Source: Pseudomonas putida (GTDB taxonomy: Bacteria; Pseudomonadota; Gammaproteobacteria; Pseudomonadales; Pseudomonadaceae). From it: a stretch of 64,000 nucleotides of DNA. A program made the position numbers and the translations under genes. Within the stretch, counting starts at the first letter, position 1; each line of letters opens with the position of its first letter. The DNA lies in assembly GCA_041071465.1 (NCBI GenBank), contig CP163498.1, positions 6,094,001 to 6,158,000 of the forward strand, read 5' to 3'. The notes beneath the pieces are model-generated. The model saw only the letters and a program-made list of their open reading frames with translations. It was not told the DNA's origin and did no database searches. Below are positions 45,401 to 54,712 of this stretch, piece after piece.

Positions 45401-46363
45401 ATGCAGCATCTCGACCTGCAGGTGATCGACAAAGCCCTGCAATGGGCCCGTGCCGGCGATACGGTGTGGCTGTGCACGGTGCTGTCCACCTATGGCTCGG
45501 CCCCCCGCTCGCCCGGCGCGATGCTGGCCTGCCGCAGCGCGCATGAGTGGGTCGGTTCTTTGTCCGGCGGCTGCGTGGAAGAGGAGTTCCTCGCCAGCCT
45601 GGCGCACGGTGCATTCACCCAGCCGGCACAGGTAATGCGCTATGGCGACGGGCACGAGCAGAGCCGGCGCTTGCGCCTGCCCTGCGGCGGCGTGCTGGTG
45701 GTGCTGGTAGAGCGGCGGCAGGCGGATGGCGCGTGGCTGGAGCATCTGCAGGCCCTTCGCGGGGCGCTGCTGGGCCAGCAACGGGTGACGCGCAAGGTCT
45801 GTCTGCCGGCGGGTAGTGTCAGCCTGCATTGTGACAATAGCGTTGCCGTGCGCATGGACGACGGCGCCGTGCACATCGGTATCGGCCCCGCTTTGCGGCT
45901 GGTGCTGGCCGGGCTGTCGCCGGTCGCCGAGGCCTGTGCCGATATCGCTCGCACGCTGGGCTGCGAGGTCATTGCCTGCGACCCGCGCGAGGAGATGGCG
46001 AGTGTCGAGATAGAAGGCGTACAGATGCACCGGGTACTGCCTTCGCTGTTCATCGCGGCGGGTGGTTGCCATGCCGCTACGGCCGTGGTGGCGTTGACTC
46101 ACGATCCGAAAATCGATGACCTGGCCTTGATGGAGGCGGTGCATACGCCGGCGTTCTACATCGGCGCCATGGGCTCGGCAGCCACATCAGCCCGCCGCGC
46201 CGAGCGGTTGCAGCGGATTGGCGGCTTGACGAACGAACAGATCGAACGGCTGCACATGCCTATCGGGCTGGACCTGGGCAGCAAGTCGCCAGCGGAGATT
46301 GCGCTGGCGGTGATGGCGGATGTGCTGCGGGTATACCGGGGCAAGGCGCGAAATGCGTTGTAA
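45401..46363 (+). CDS. XdhC/CoxI-family molybdoenzyme maturation factor
   Basis: This 320-residue protein has the N-terminal XdhC motif (LSTYGSAPRSPGAML, GSLSGGCVEEEF) and a Rossmann C-terminal domain (FYIGAMGSAATSARRAERL). XdhC proteins sulfurate and insert the molybdenum cofactor in xanthine-oxidase-type enzymes. Lying beside nicAB and divergent from nicS, it most likely matures NicB. I cannot tell whether NicS controls it. Confidence 0.88.
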   Translation: MQHLDLQVIDKALQWARAGDTVWLCTVLSTYGSAPRSPGAMLACRSAHEWVGSLSGGCVEEEFLASLAHGAFTQPAQVMRYGDGHEQSRRLRLPCGGVLVVLVERRQADGAWLEHLQALRGALLGQQRVTRKVCLPAGSVSLHCDNSVAVRMDDGAVHIGIGPALRLVLAGLSPVAEACADIARTLGCEVIACDPREEMASVEIEGVQMHRVLPSLFIAAGGCHAATAVVALTHDPKIDDLALMEAVHTPAFYIGAMGSAATSARRAERLQRIGGLTNEQIERLHMPIGLDLGSKSPAEIALAVMADVLRVYRGKARNAL

Positions 46364-46389
46364 CGCCTGGCACCACGACCCCCTGCCAT

Positions 46390-47673
46390 TCAGGCAGCCT
46401 GCACCTGCAACCCCAACAATTGACGGGCGCGTTTCAGGTCATCCTGCAGATCATGGTTCCACAACCAATCGAACCGCTCGCCCAGCACCTTGCCGAGCAA
46501 CTGCGGATCGTCCAGCACGGCAGGGTCACGGAACTCATACAGCTCACCCGCTTCCCATGAGGTGCGCTGCACCCGGCAAGCACGCGGTCGCCGTACCGCG
46601 TCATACGCCTCAAGCACTGCCTGCACAGGGCTGCCGAGCACATTCGGGTCGGCCAGCAACCGTGCCAGCAACCAGGCATCCTCCAACCCCTGGCCGGCCC
46701 CCGCGCCCTGATGCGGCAGCATGGCGTGAGCAGCATCACCAATCAGCCCCACTCGGCCGTGGGTATACCCCGGCAGTTCAGCAAGATCATGCAGTGCCCA
46801 CAGGGAAGGTGTGGCGATGCACTCCAGCAGTACCTGCACCGCATCACCCCAGCCCTCGAACGCTTTGAGCATTTCGGCCTGGCTTGCCTGACGCACCCAA
46901 GGCGCATCGCTTGGCCAGGCTGGATTCGGCTGGCTGCGGTCCGACACGAACGCCACCACATTGATCAACCGCCCCTGTTTGACCGGGAAGGTCAGGATAT
47001 GGCCGTCGAGCCCCAGGTACATCTGCGGCACATCGACCAGATGCTCACCCACGCCGCGCGCCCAACAGGCTTCACGTAACTGCGCGCTGTCGATCAGCCC
47101 ACGGTAGGCGCATGTGCCACTGAAACGCGGCGCCACCCGCGCAACACCCAGGCCGTCGAGCACGTGGTCACGGATGGATGACTTGATGCCGTCGGCACCA
47201 ATCAACACGTCGCAGTGATGCTCCGTGCCATCGGTAAAGCACACCCGCACACGCTCCCCCACCTGCTCGACCTGCTGCGCACGCTTGCCGAACTGGGCGA
47301 TGCCCGGCGGCAACTGGCTGGCCAGCGCATCGAGAAAATCAGCCCGGTGTACCGACGACTGCCCAACCCCTTCTGCCACACTGCTGCCCAGGTATTGCGC
47401 GTCACGCCCATCACGCCATTCGAACCACACATCTTGCCAAGGTGCCGGCGTGCTGTCGGCGATCCTGGCATAGGGCTCGGCAATGCCCAATCCGGCAATG
47501 GCACGCACCGCATTGGCACCAAAAGAGACGCCTGCGCCTACTTCACCAAAGGCCGCAGCCGATTCGAACAGTTGGACGTTCAAGTGCGCATGGCGGCAAA
47601 GATCGAGCGCAAGTGCGACACCTGCGATACCACCGCCAACTATGGAAACTTCAAGTGCAGTAGCCTGTTGCAT
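46390..47673 (-). CDS. Flavin monooxygenase, salicylate hydroxylase-like
   Basis: This 427-residue class A monooxygenase has the FAD motif VSIVGGGIAGVALALDL, the DG motif LIGADGIKSSIRDHVLDGL, and GLIGDAAHAMLPHQGAGAGQ. The H-Q-G-A-G-A-G tail and ADFLDALASQL match salicylate 1-hydroxylases of the NahG/SalA type. It would convert salicylate to catechol with NADH, O2 and CO2 loss. It is followed upstream by an aromatic-acid transporter and a NahR-like regulator, which supports this reading. Gentisate- or 3-hydroxybenzoate-type enzymes are alternatives. Confidence 0.8.
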   Translation of the reverse strand: MQQATALEVSIVGGGIAGVALALDLCRHAHLNVQLFESAAAFGEVGAGVSFGANAVRAIAGLGIAEPYARIADSTPAPWQDVWFEWRDGRDAQYLGSSVAEGVGQSSVHRADFLDALASQLPPGIAQFGKRAQQVEQVGERVRVCFTDGTEHHCDVLIGADGIKSSIRDHVLDGLGVARVAPRFSGTCAYRGLIDSAQLREACWARGVGEHLVDVPQMYLGLDGHILTFPVKQGRLINVVAFVSDRSQPNPAWPSDAPWVRQASQAEMLKAFEGWGDAVQVLLECIATPSLWALHDLAELPGYTHGRVGLIGDAAHAMLPHQGAGAGQGLEDAWLLARLLADPNVLGSPVQAVLEAYDAVRRPRACRVQRTSWEAGELYEFRDPAVLDDPQLLGKVLGERFDWLWNHDLQDDLKRARQLLGLQVQAA

Positions 47674-47784
47674 TGCAAGGTACCTCGGGGCTGATTGTTA
47701 TTGGAGTGAGCCGATCATTACTGCTGGCAGACCATTGATAAATATCGCCAAACCCATAAACGCCATCACCTACCTGAATATTCC

Positions 47785-49122
47785 TCAGCCGGTAACTCGC
47801 TGAACGCCCCGGCTTCGCGTTGCCACAACCTGACGCCGGATAAACAGCAGAATGGCGACGGCGCCAATGGCGCCCGGTATGGCAAACGCCAGGAAACTGC
47901 TTTGATAAGGCAGGTTCGCGCTGTGCAGCACCCCGCCCAGTACCGGCCCGACGATTGCCCCCAGCCGCCCTATACCCATTGCCCACCCAAGTCCGGTGGA
48001 ACGGATGTGTGGCGGGTAGTACTGCACCGCGCAGGCATTGGCCAAAATCTGCGTGCCAATGGTAGAAGCGCCAGCCACGGCGATGAGCAGGTACAGCACC
48101 GCCACGGGCGCCTTTAGCGCAAGCAGGCTGAGCGACAGCGCACCGCAGGCGAAGAAGCACAGCAACACGTTGGCGATACCCACACGGTCACCCAGCCAGC
48201 CACCCGCAATCGCCCCAACGATCGCACCCGAGTTGAGCACCAGTAAAAATGCCAGGCTTGAGTTCAGCCCATAGCCCGCACTGCTCATCAACTTTGGCAG
48301 CCACGAACTCAATGCATAAACCATCAACAGGCAACAGAAGAATGCCGCCCACAACGTCAGCGTGTTTACCACCCGCCCTTCACTGAAAACCTCCCGAATC
48401 GACACTTTCCCAGCCCGCGTAGCGACCAAGCTGAGTTGGTCATCGTGCTCCGGCAAATAGTCTGATGTGGCCTGGGCCAGCAAAACCTTGGCGCGTTCGG
48501 CCTGACCGCTGCGCAACAGAAAGTCCATGGACTCGGGCAATTGATGGATCAGCAACGGCAGCAGCAACAGCGGTATCACAGCCACATAGAACACCGCCTG
48601 CCAGCCCCACTGGGGAATGAACAGCATGCCCAGCCCAGCCGACAGCATGCCGCCCAGCGAATAGCCACTGAACATGATCGCCACCAAGGTGCTGCGCATC
48701 TTGCCGGGTGCGTACTCGTTCATCAGCGCAACCACATTGGGCATGACACCGCCGATCCCCAGCCCGGCAACAAAGCGGCACAGCGCGAAGGTTTCGGGTG
48801 AAGTGGCCAGCCCATTCAAGGCCGTGACGCCACTGAACAGCAAGACACAGGTCATGATGGTTTTGCGCCGCCCGATCCGGTCCGACAGCGAACCGAAGAA
48901 CAGCGCCCCCGCCATCATCCCGACCAGCGCGCAACTGCCCAGTACCCCCGCCTGTACCGCGCTCAGGCCCCATTCGGCCATCAGCGATGGCAGTACCACG
49001 CCATAGATGACCAAGTCATAGCCGTCGAAGATGATGATCAGCGCGCACCAGAACAGTAAACGCGCGTGAAAGGCATTGAACCGGGCCCGTTCCAGCAGGG
49101 CCGCTGCATTGATATTTCGCAT
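47785..49122 (-). CDS. Aromatic acid:H+ symporter (AAHS) MFS transporter
   Basis: This 445-residue transporter has the AAHS start motif CALIIIFDGYDLVIYGVVLP and LFFGSLSDRIGRRKTIM. It then has FVAGLGIGGVMPNVVALMNEY and twelve helices in all. Members include PcaK, BenK and related salicylate or benzoate carriers. ATG 49122 is used; the longer frame to 49164 has no ribosome site. It probably imports the hydroxylase's substrate. Confidence 0.9.
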   Translation of the reverse strand: MRNINAAALLERARFNAFHARLLFWCALIIIFDGYDLVIYGVVLPSLMAEWGLSAVQAGVLGSCALVGMMAGALFFGSLSDRIGRRKTIMTCVLLFSGVTALNGLATSPETFALCRFVAGLGIGGVMPNVVALMNEYAPGKMRSTLVAIMFSGYSLGGMLSAGLGMLFIPQWGWQAVFYVAVIPLLLLPLLIHQLPESMDFLLRSGQAERAKVLLAQATSDYLPEHDDQLSLVATRAGKVSIREVFSEGRVVNTLTLWAAFFCCLLMVYALSSWLPKLMSSAGYGLNSSLAFLLVLNSGAIVGAIAGGWLGDRVGIANVLLCFFACGALSLSLLALKAPVAVLYLLIAVAGASTIGTQILANACAVQYYPPHIRSTGLGWAMGIGRLGAIVGPVLGGVLHSANLPYQSSFLAFAIPGAIGAVAILLFIRRQVVATRSRGVQRVTG

Positions 49123-49237
49123 GGCATCGCTCTTGTAGTTGTTATGGATGGGGCATGCCCCCAAATTGGCTAGCGCGATCCATCATGACCAAGGCGCGAC
49201 ACGGCTGATATGCAGCCACTCGAATAGTGGCTATTTC

Positions 49238-49264
49238 GGGTATGAATACTGTTTATGCATACCC
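49238..49264. promoter_or_regulatory. Inverted repeat between the AAHS gene and the NahR-like gene
   Basis: GGGTATGAATA (49238-49248) and TATGCATACCC (49254-49264) mirror each other with one mismatch, with a 5-base spacer. It lies in the 235-base divergent gap, 93-119 bases before the regulator start. The geometry is typical of a LysR-type recognition site, so the adjacent regulator is the likely binder. Confidence 0.65.
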
Positions 49265-49356
49265 AGTGAGTCTCGTTTCCGGTAGCGTTGCATTCGGACG
49301 CAGATAAACCCTGAAAACAATACCCATCGCGTCTCGACCAATACCTGAGAGGTATC

Positions 49357-50325
49357 ATGGATTTACGCGATCTAGACCTGAACCTGCTGCTGGTTTTCAA
49401 CCAGCTACTGATCGACCGCAAAGTTTCGACCGCCGCCGAAAACCTGAGCCTGACCCAACCGGCGATGAGCAATGCCCTGAAGCGCCTGCGCACTGTGCTG
49501 CAGGACGAGTTGTTCGTGCGCACCTACCAGGGCATGGAGCCCACTCCTTACGCCCTGCAGTTGGCGGAGCCGATTACCACAGCCATCCAAACGCTACGCG
49601 ACGCATTCAGCCGGCAGGACACTTTCGACCCGGCCACCAGCAATCGCCGCTTCACCATGGCCATGACCGACATTGGCGAGATCTACTTCATGCCCAAGCT
49701 GATGGACGCGTTTGCCGCACTGGCGCCCGGCTGCACCATCAGCACATTGCGCAACTCGGCTGACACCCTGGCCGAAGGGCTGCAGAACGGCACTATTGAG
49801 CTGGCGGTTGGCCTGTTACCGCATCTGCAGGCGGGGTTCTTTCAACGGCGGCTGTTTCACCATCGCTATGTGTGCCTGTGCCGTAAAGGGCACCCCGCTA
49901 CGCAGCAGCCCCTGACCGTGGAGAACTTCATGAGCTTCGAGCATGTGAGTGTGGTGGCGGCCAATACCGGGCATGGCGAGGTCGACACGTATTACGCGCG
50001 GGCTGGGGTGGTGCGCAACATTCGCCTGGAAGTGCCGCACTTCGTGGCGGTGGGGCACATCCTGCAGCACAGTGATTTGTTGGCAACGGTGCCAGAGCGG
50101 TTTGCCGCCAGTTGCGAGGCACCGTTCGGGTTGAGCGTTATGCCACCCCCGGTGGCATTGCCGAACATCGAAATCAACCTGTTCTGGCATGGGCGGTACA
50201 ACAAGGACCCGGCCAACCGCTGGCTTCGACAATTGATGTTCGACTTGTTCTCGGATGCATGGTCTTGCGCCAATCGTCATGCACCTTGGGGCTGCGGCGC
50301 AGCCTCAACCGCGAACGCTCAGTAA
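49357..50325 (+). CDS. NahR-like LysR regulator
   Basis: This 322-residue protein starts MDLRDLDLNLLLVFNQLLID. The helix-turn-helix is KVSTAAENLSLTQPAMSNALK. The effector domain carries FTMAMTDIGEIYFMPKLMD and GHGEVDTYYARAGV, both closely like NahR of naphthalene/salicylate catabolism. NahR is activated by salicylate, so this protein probably senses salicylate or a close analogue and controls the divergent transporter and hydroxylase. Its end overlaps the convergent MFS gene by seven bases. Confidence 0.9.
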   Translation: MDLRDLDLNLLLVFNQLLIDRKVSTAAENLSLTQPAMSNALKRLRTVLQDELFVRTYQGMEPTPYALQLAEPITTAIQTLRDAFSRQDTFDPATSNRRFTMAMTDIGEIYFMPKLMDAFAALAPGCTISTLRNSADTLAEGLQNGTIELAVGLLPHLQAGFFQRRLFHHRYVCLCRKGHPATQQPLTVENFMSFEHVSVVAANTGHGEVDTYYARAGVVRNIRLEVPHFVAVGHILQHSDLLATVPERFAASCEAPFGLSVMPPPVALPNIEINLFWHGRYNKDPANRWLRQLMFDLFSDAWSCANRHAPWGCGAASTANAQ

Positions 50326-51473
50326 ACAGCCTTTCTACGCACACCTCTAACCCCGCCCCCCAGGCAGGTAACCGCAAAAGCAATCACCAACGCCCCCGTC
50401 CCCAGCAAGAAGATCAGTTGTTGATTGGACCCTTCCACCAACAAGGCAATCAGCGCAGGCGTCACGGCCGCCGCGCCCATCAAGGTAATGCTGACCAGCG
50501 GCGTAAGCTTGCCGGTCGGGTCGTTGGTGGTAATCAGCGCCATGTAGTACGACAACGACAGCACCCAGCCAAAGTTGATCAGCAACAGCGCCACGAACAA
50601 CTGCATCGGCGTGCGGGTATGGCCGGTGAGCATGGCAATGGAAATGAACACTGCCACCAAGCCTACGGCAATCATCAACTGCCGGTTTACCCGCGCGCCC
50701 AGCAAACTCGGCAGCCCTGCCCCAGGCAGGCCGCCAATGGCAGACAGGCCGAATGCCCAGCCAATGTCGACACCTTCGATACCCTGGTCTCGCGCCAGCT
50801 GGTCGATGAAGCCCCACACGCAATAGATGGCGATCTGCATGAACAGCATGCCCACCAGTGCAGTGCGTCCCGCACGCGCCGAACCACCCTGGGCGGGCGA
50901 ACCTTCGTCATTGGCCAACGAAACTGCCGGGCGACGCGGCAGCACCAGGCTGGCGCCGCAGATCAACAGGTACCACAGGCCAAACGCGCACAAGGCGGTT
51001 ACCGTTCCACTCTGCGCGGCAAGCAATGGCAGCGCTGCGGAAAACAGCGAGTACTCCGGCGTTTGCAGTAACAGCATCAGGCCGAACGAACGGTCCTGAT
51101 TGGGTAGGCGGCCCAACGTGGACACCGCATAGGCATACACCAGCCCCGCGCAGGTGCCGGCCGCCAGGCGCACGCCCAGCAACATCGCGTTGCTGCTGGT
51201 AAAAGCCGTGGCGATGCTAAGCGCCACGCACAGCCCACCTACGAACAGACACAAGCCGCGCCCGCCGTGGCGCTTCATCAACAGTGGGCACAGCAAGGTG
51301 CCCAGGGTCATGCCAATCATCTCGACCGACACCACCCAACCTTGCTGGTCGAGTGACAGGCTGAGCTGTTCGGTGACCAACCCCATGAAGATGGGTTGCA
51401 CACCACAAACAATGAAGGAGGTACAGGCAATGAAAATCAGCGCGGCACGCAGCAGCTTGGAATCATGGGTCAT
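50319..51473 (-). CDS. MFS transporter of unknown substrate
   Basis: This 384-residue permease has about twelve helices: MTHDSKLLRAALIFIACTSF, then LLCPLLMKRHGGRGLCLFVG and a late half with GWVLSLSYYMALITTN. It resembles small drug- or metabolite-type MFS carriers without a defined substrate. ATG 51473 is used; the frame above it is open to 51563 but lacks a ribosome site. It is divergent from the amidohydrolase gene, suggesting uptake of that enzyme's substrate. Confidence 0.85.
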   Translation of the reverse strand: MTHDSKLLRAALIFIACTSFIVCGVQPIFMGLVTEQLSLSLDQQGWVVSVEMIGMTLGTLLCPLLMKRHGGRGLCLFVGGLCVALSIATAFTSSNAMLLGVRLAAGTCAGLVYAYAVSTLGRLPNQDRSFGLMLLLQTPEYSLFSAALPLLAAQSGTVTALCAFGLWYLLICGASLVLPRRPAVSLANDEGSPAQGGSARAGRTALVGMLFMQIAIYCVWGFIDQLARDQGIEGVDIGWAFGLSAIGGLPGAGLPSLLGARVNRQLMIAVGLVAVFISIAMLTGHTRTPMQLFVALLLINFGWVLSLSYYMALITTNDPTGKLTPLVSITLMGAAAVTPALIALLVEGSNQQLIFLLGTGALVIAFAVTCLGGGVRGVRRKAVY

Positions 51474-51754
51474 GGGGACTCCGACACGGCATTTGTTTTT
51501 ATTGTGTGTGGCGACCGGCCCTGAAAGGCGCCGTAGCTGGCGGCGGGCGGGTCCCGTGGGCAATCCTGGGCCGAGAGCGAAGGCTTGGAAAGTTAATTAT
51601 CGAAATCGACTTCAGTGGGCTTTTTAATGCAGGCTGACGCGCCCTGCCTGCATCCAGAAATGCACTGCATAGGATCCTGATAATTAATTGGAGACATACC
51701 CGCATCCGCCCTACCGTGGTACGTCACCCAAGCCTCAGTAAAAAAGGCCCGTTC

Positions 51755-52972
51755 ATGAACGACCGTGAGTTCATCAATGCCATCGACGCCGATGGCCTGC
51801 CCCTGCACATCGCCGTAAGCAACGGCCGCATCAGCCACATCGGCCCGCAACGCGCCAGCACAGCCGCCCGCGAGACCATCGACCTTGAAGGCCTGCTGGC
51901 GCTCCCCGGCTTCGTCGACGGCCACATCCACTTGGACAAAAGCTTCGTCGGCGACCGCTGGCGCCCACACCAACCCGTCGCCAGCCTGCGTGAGCGCCTG
52001 GCCGTGGAAAAACGCGAACTTGCCAGCGCCCCACCGATCCTCGAGCGCGCCGACGCGCTGATGCGCCAGGCCGCCTCTTACGGCACCGTGGCCATGCGCT
52101 GCCATGTGGACGTGGACGCCACCACCGGCCTGACCAACTTGCGCGCCATGCTCGAAGCCCGGGACACCTGGAAAGACCTGATAGACATCGAACTTGTGGC
52201 CTTCCCCCAGGCCGGTGTGGTGACCTGCCCCGGCACTGCCGACGTGATGGAAGCGGCTATACGCGAAGGTGTGCAGGTCGTCGGCGGTATCGACCCAACC
52301 ACCCTGGATGGCGACGCCGAAGCGCAGCTGGACATCGTGTTCGGCATTGCCGACCGGCACGGCGTGAAGGTCGATATCCACCTGCATGAACCCGGCGACA
52401 TCTGCATCGCCCAGCTTGAACGCATCGCCGCGCGCACCACCGCCTTGGGCATGCAAGGCTTGGTGGCAGTCAGCCACGCCTATGGCCTGGGCGATGTATC
52501 CGACGCGGTGGTCGACCGCACGGCCGAGCTGCTGGCCGGCGCCGGCGTATCGATCATGACCAACGCACCCGGCGAACACGCCTTCCCGCCTGTGCTACGC
52601 CTGCGTGCAGGCGGTGTGCGGGTGTTCACCGGTAACGACAATATCCAGGATGCCTGGTGGCCGTATGGCAATGGCGACATGCTGCAACGGGCGATGCTGA
52701 TCAGCTATCGCTCGGGCTTCAACACCGACGAAGAATTGCGGGTTGCGTTGGAAATGGCCACTGAGGCCAGCGCCGGAGTGATGGGCAAACAAGACTACGG
52801 TTTGAAGGTCGGCAACGAGGCCAGTTTCGTGCTGTTCAAGGCGCCGAATGCGGCGGCGGCGGTGGCGGCAGCCCTCCATGAACGCGTGATCGTGCGCCAC
52901 GGCACATTCTGGGGCGGGCCTGCGCAATTGCGGTTGAAGGCTACGCAGTTTGCCAACGAGCTGCGCCGTTGA
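51755..52972 (+). CDS. Cytosine deaminase-like amidohydrolase
   Basis: This 405-residue amidohydrolase-superfamily protein has metal ligands in GFVDGHIHLDKSF, the VDIHLHEPGD motif, VSHAYGLGD and a late Asp in TGNDNIQDAWWP. These match cytosine deaminase and related aminohydrolases of N-heterocycles (COG0402). The start ATG 51755 follows AAAAAGGCCCGTTC. Grouped with an MFS carrier and a LysR gene in a degradation-rich region, it may act on a nucleobase or other ring amide, but the substrate is open. Confidence 0.88.
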   Translation: MNDREFINAIDADGLPLHIAVSNGRISHIGPQRASTAARETIDLEGLLALPGFVDGHIHLDKSFVGDRWRPHQPVASLRERLAVEKRELASAPPILERADALMRQAASYGTVAMRCHVDVDATTGLTNLRAMLEARDTWKDLIDIELVAFPQAGVVTCPGTADVMEAAIREGVQVVGGIDPTTLDGDAEAQLDIVFGIADRHGVKVDIHLHEPGDICIAQLERIAARTTALGMQGLVAVSHAYGLGDVSDAVVDRTAELLAGAGVSIMTNAPGEHAFPPVLRLRAGGVRVFTGNDNIQDAWWPYGNGDMLQRAMLISYRSGFNTDEELRVALEMATEASAGVMGKQDYGLKVGNEASFVLFKAPNAAAAVAAALHERVIVRHGTFWGGPAQLRLKATQFANELRR

Positions 52973-52993
52973 GGTCAGCGCTGGCTTGCCGGT

Positions 52994-53018
52994 GATGGGC
53001 TGCCTGGCAGCCCTCATC
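52994..53018. terminator. Hairpin between convergent genes
   Basis: GATGGGCTGCC and GGCAGCCCTCATC pair around one base. There is no T run; it separates the amidohydrolase gene from the convergent LysR gene. Confidence 0.5.
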
Positions 53019-53044
53019 GCCCCAGCTGGTTTCCAGCCCCGTGC

Positions 53045-53923
53045 TTACTCTGCCTCAGCCCGCAAAATCCCAATCAGAATCTCAGCCAGCTCCATCACCA
53101 TCGGGTCCGCCGTAGGCCGATGGAAAATTGCCGCCTCAAACACTTTGATCGGCTTGAACCCCTCTTGCGCCCCCAAAACTCGATGCCTGGCCGTCACCAC
53201 GCGCGAAGGCAACAGACTCACCCCCAGGCCATTGGCCACCGCCTCCTGAATCCCTGCCAGGCTCGAACTGGTAAAGGCGATCCGCCAACTGCGCCCCATC
53301 GCCTCGACCGCACCGATCATGTCATCCCGGTACAGCCCCCGCGGCGGAAAGGTCACCAGCGGAATCGGATCCTGGGCAAAACACGGGTACTGCGCACTGT
53401 CGATCCACTCGATGCACTCCGGCTGGCAGGCATTGGCCTCCCGGCTATGCCGCCGCTGCTTGATCAGCACCAGGTCCAGTTCGCCACGGTCGTAGGTGCT
53501 CATCAAATCCCGGCTCAGGCCACCGGTGATCTCCAGCTTCACTGTCGGGTTACGCCGATTGAACGCTGCCAACGCCTGCATCGTCTTGCCCGCGACAAAA
53601 TCGTCCGGCAGGCCGATACGCACGGTAACCGTCACCCCGCCTGACATGGCTTCGGTCAACTGGCTGCTCACTGCCAGCAGGTGCCGTGCGAAACCCAGCA
53701 ATGTTTCCCCGGCATCGGTCGGGTGCACCTCGCGGTTGCTGCGGTCGAGCAACTGGTGGCCGACCATTTCCTCCAACCGGCGCACCTTCTGGCTGACCGT
53801 CGATTGGGTGGAGTGCAGGCGTGCAGCGGCGGCGGTGAAACTGCCGCAGTCGGCCACCATGACCACGGTGCGGAGCATGTCCAGGTCGTAGATGGCTCGG
53901 TTGGGGTTGGTGGATTCTGGCAT
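53045..53923 (-). CDS. LysR-type transcriptional regulator
   Basis: This 292-residue protein has the helix-turn-helix CGSFTAAAARLHSTQSTVSQ at residues 26-45 and an effector domain from about 90 (TVRIGLPDDFVAGKTMQAL). It reads toward the amidohydrolase gene and has no closer partner, so regulation of that enzyme or of the MFS carrier is a guess. The start ATG is preceded by a clear gap of 111 bases to the GNAT gene. Confidence 0.9.
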   Translation of the reverse strand: MPESTNPNRAIYDLDMLRTVVMVADCGSFTAAAARLHSTQSTVSQKVRRLEEMVGHQLLDRSNREVHPTDAGETLLGFARHLLAVSSQLTEAMSGGVTVTVRIGLPDDFVAGKTMQALAAFNRRNPTVKLEITGGLSRDLMSTYDRGELDLVLIKQRRHSREANACQPECIEWIDSAQYPCFAQDPIPLVTFPPRGLYRDDMIGAVEAMGRSWRIAFTSSSLAGIQEAVANGLGVSLLPSRVVTARHRVLGAQEGFKPIKVFEAAIFHRPTADPMVMELAEILIGILRAEAE

Positions 53924-54034
53924 TGGGCGGGTTCAGCTTTCTGAATGGGGCTGGGTACATGATGCCTGAACCTGGGGTGCATGACGCATTGCCTGCGTGC
54001 GGGGCATGCTTTGTGCGCGCGCATGAACGGGGTA

Positions 54035-54484
54035 TCAGGGAGCGAGGGTTTTCTCGAAGTAAACCCGATTGAAACCGTCCTCTGTACGTTTCCCCACCTC
54101 TACGTAGCCGAGCTTGGGGTAAATCGACAGGTTCTCGGTCATCATCTCGTTGGTGTAGAGATGGACGGTGCTTATCCCCAATCGCCGGGCGGCATTTTCG
54201 CAGAAGCCGATCAGCGCCTTTCCTACACCACGCCCGGCTGCACGGGGCAGGACCGCCACGTTTTCCAGCAGCAAATGCCCTTCTTCGGCATAGAAGACAA
54301 TGAAGCCTTGAAAGGTCGCCTGGTCATCCGTCGCTACGTAGACCACCCCTTGCGCGATCTGCCTGGCGAAATGTGCGGTCATCGGGGCTGGCTTGCGTCC
54401 GATGAGTGGCACATAGCGAGCATAGGCCTGCTCGGCGCACTTTCTGATCTCGGGCTCATCGGTTGCTACGGCCAGCCGGATCAT
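54035..54484 (-). CDS. GNAT family N-acetyltransferase
   Basis: This 149-residue protein starts MIRLAVATDEPEIRKCAEQA. The acetyl-CoA motif is NVAVLPRAAGRGVGKALIGF (R/Q-x-x-G-x-G/A), followed by LYTNEMMTENLSIYPKLGYV, typical of GNAT enzymes acting on small amines. The substrate is unknown. ATG 54484 follows GGAGACCCC; codons above to 54544 overlap the pcaI promoter and are not used. It is divergent from pcaIJ. Confidence 0.92.
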   Translation of the reverse strand: MIRLAVATDEPEIRKCAEQAYARYVPLIGRKPAPMTAHFARQIAQGVVYVATDDQATFQGFIVFYAEEGHLLLENVAVLPRAAGRGVGKALIGFCENAARRLGISTVHLYTNEMMTENLSIYPKLGYVEVGKRTEDGFNRVYFEKTLAP

Positions 54485-54546
54485 GGGGTCTCCTTTGGTT
54501 GATGGGGTTCTGATGCCCACTGCAGCTGCTCGCACATCGCACAACG

Positions 54547-54561
54547 GTTCGATAATCGCAC
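54547..54561 (+). promoter_or_regulatory. PcaR-type binding site at the pcaIJ promoter
   Basis: GTTCGATAATCGCAC matches exactly the 15-base sequence I know as the PcaR site of P. putida pcaI, pcaF and pcaR promoters. It lies about 150 bases before the pcaI start. PcaR with 3-oxoadipate activates from this position, so pcaIJ is expected to be induced by its own substrate. Confidence 0.85.
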
Positions 54562-54712
54562 AAATTCAGCCAAACCCCCTCTACTGTTGCCCTATCTTGC
54601 GGCACGCTATACCGAAAGTCAGCAAACACTTTCAAGCGCTGACAGGCCCCATCGCTTCACGCGCTCCGGCCAGCCCGACAACCACAACTCCAGGAACAAC
54701 CAGGAGCTCGCC

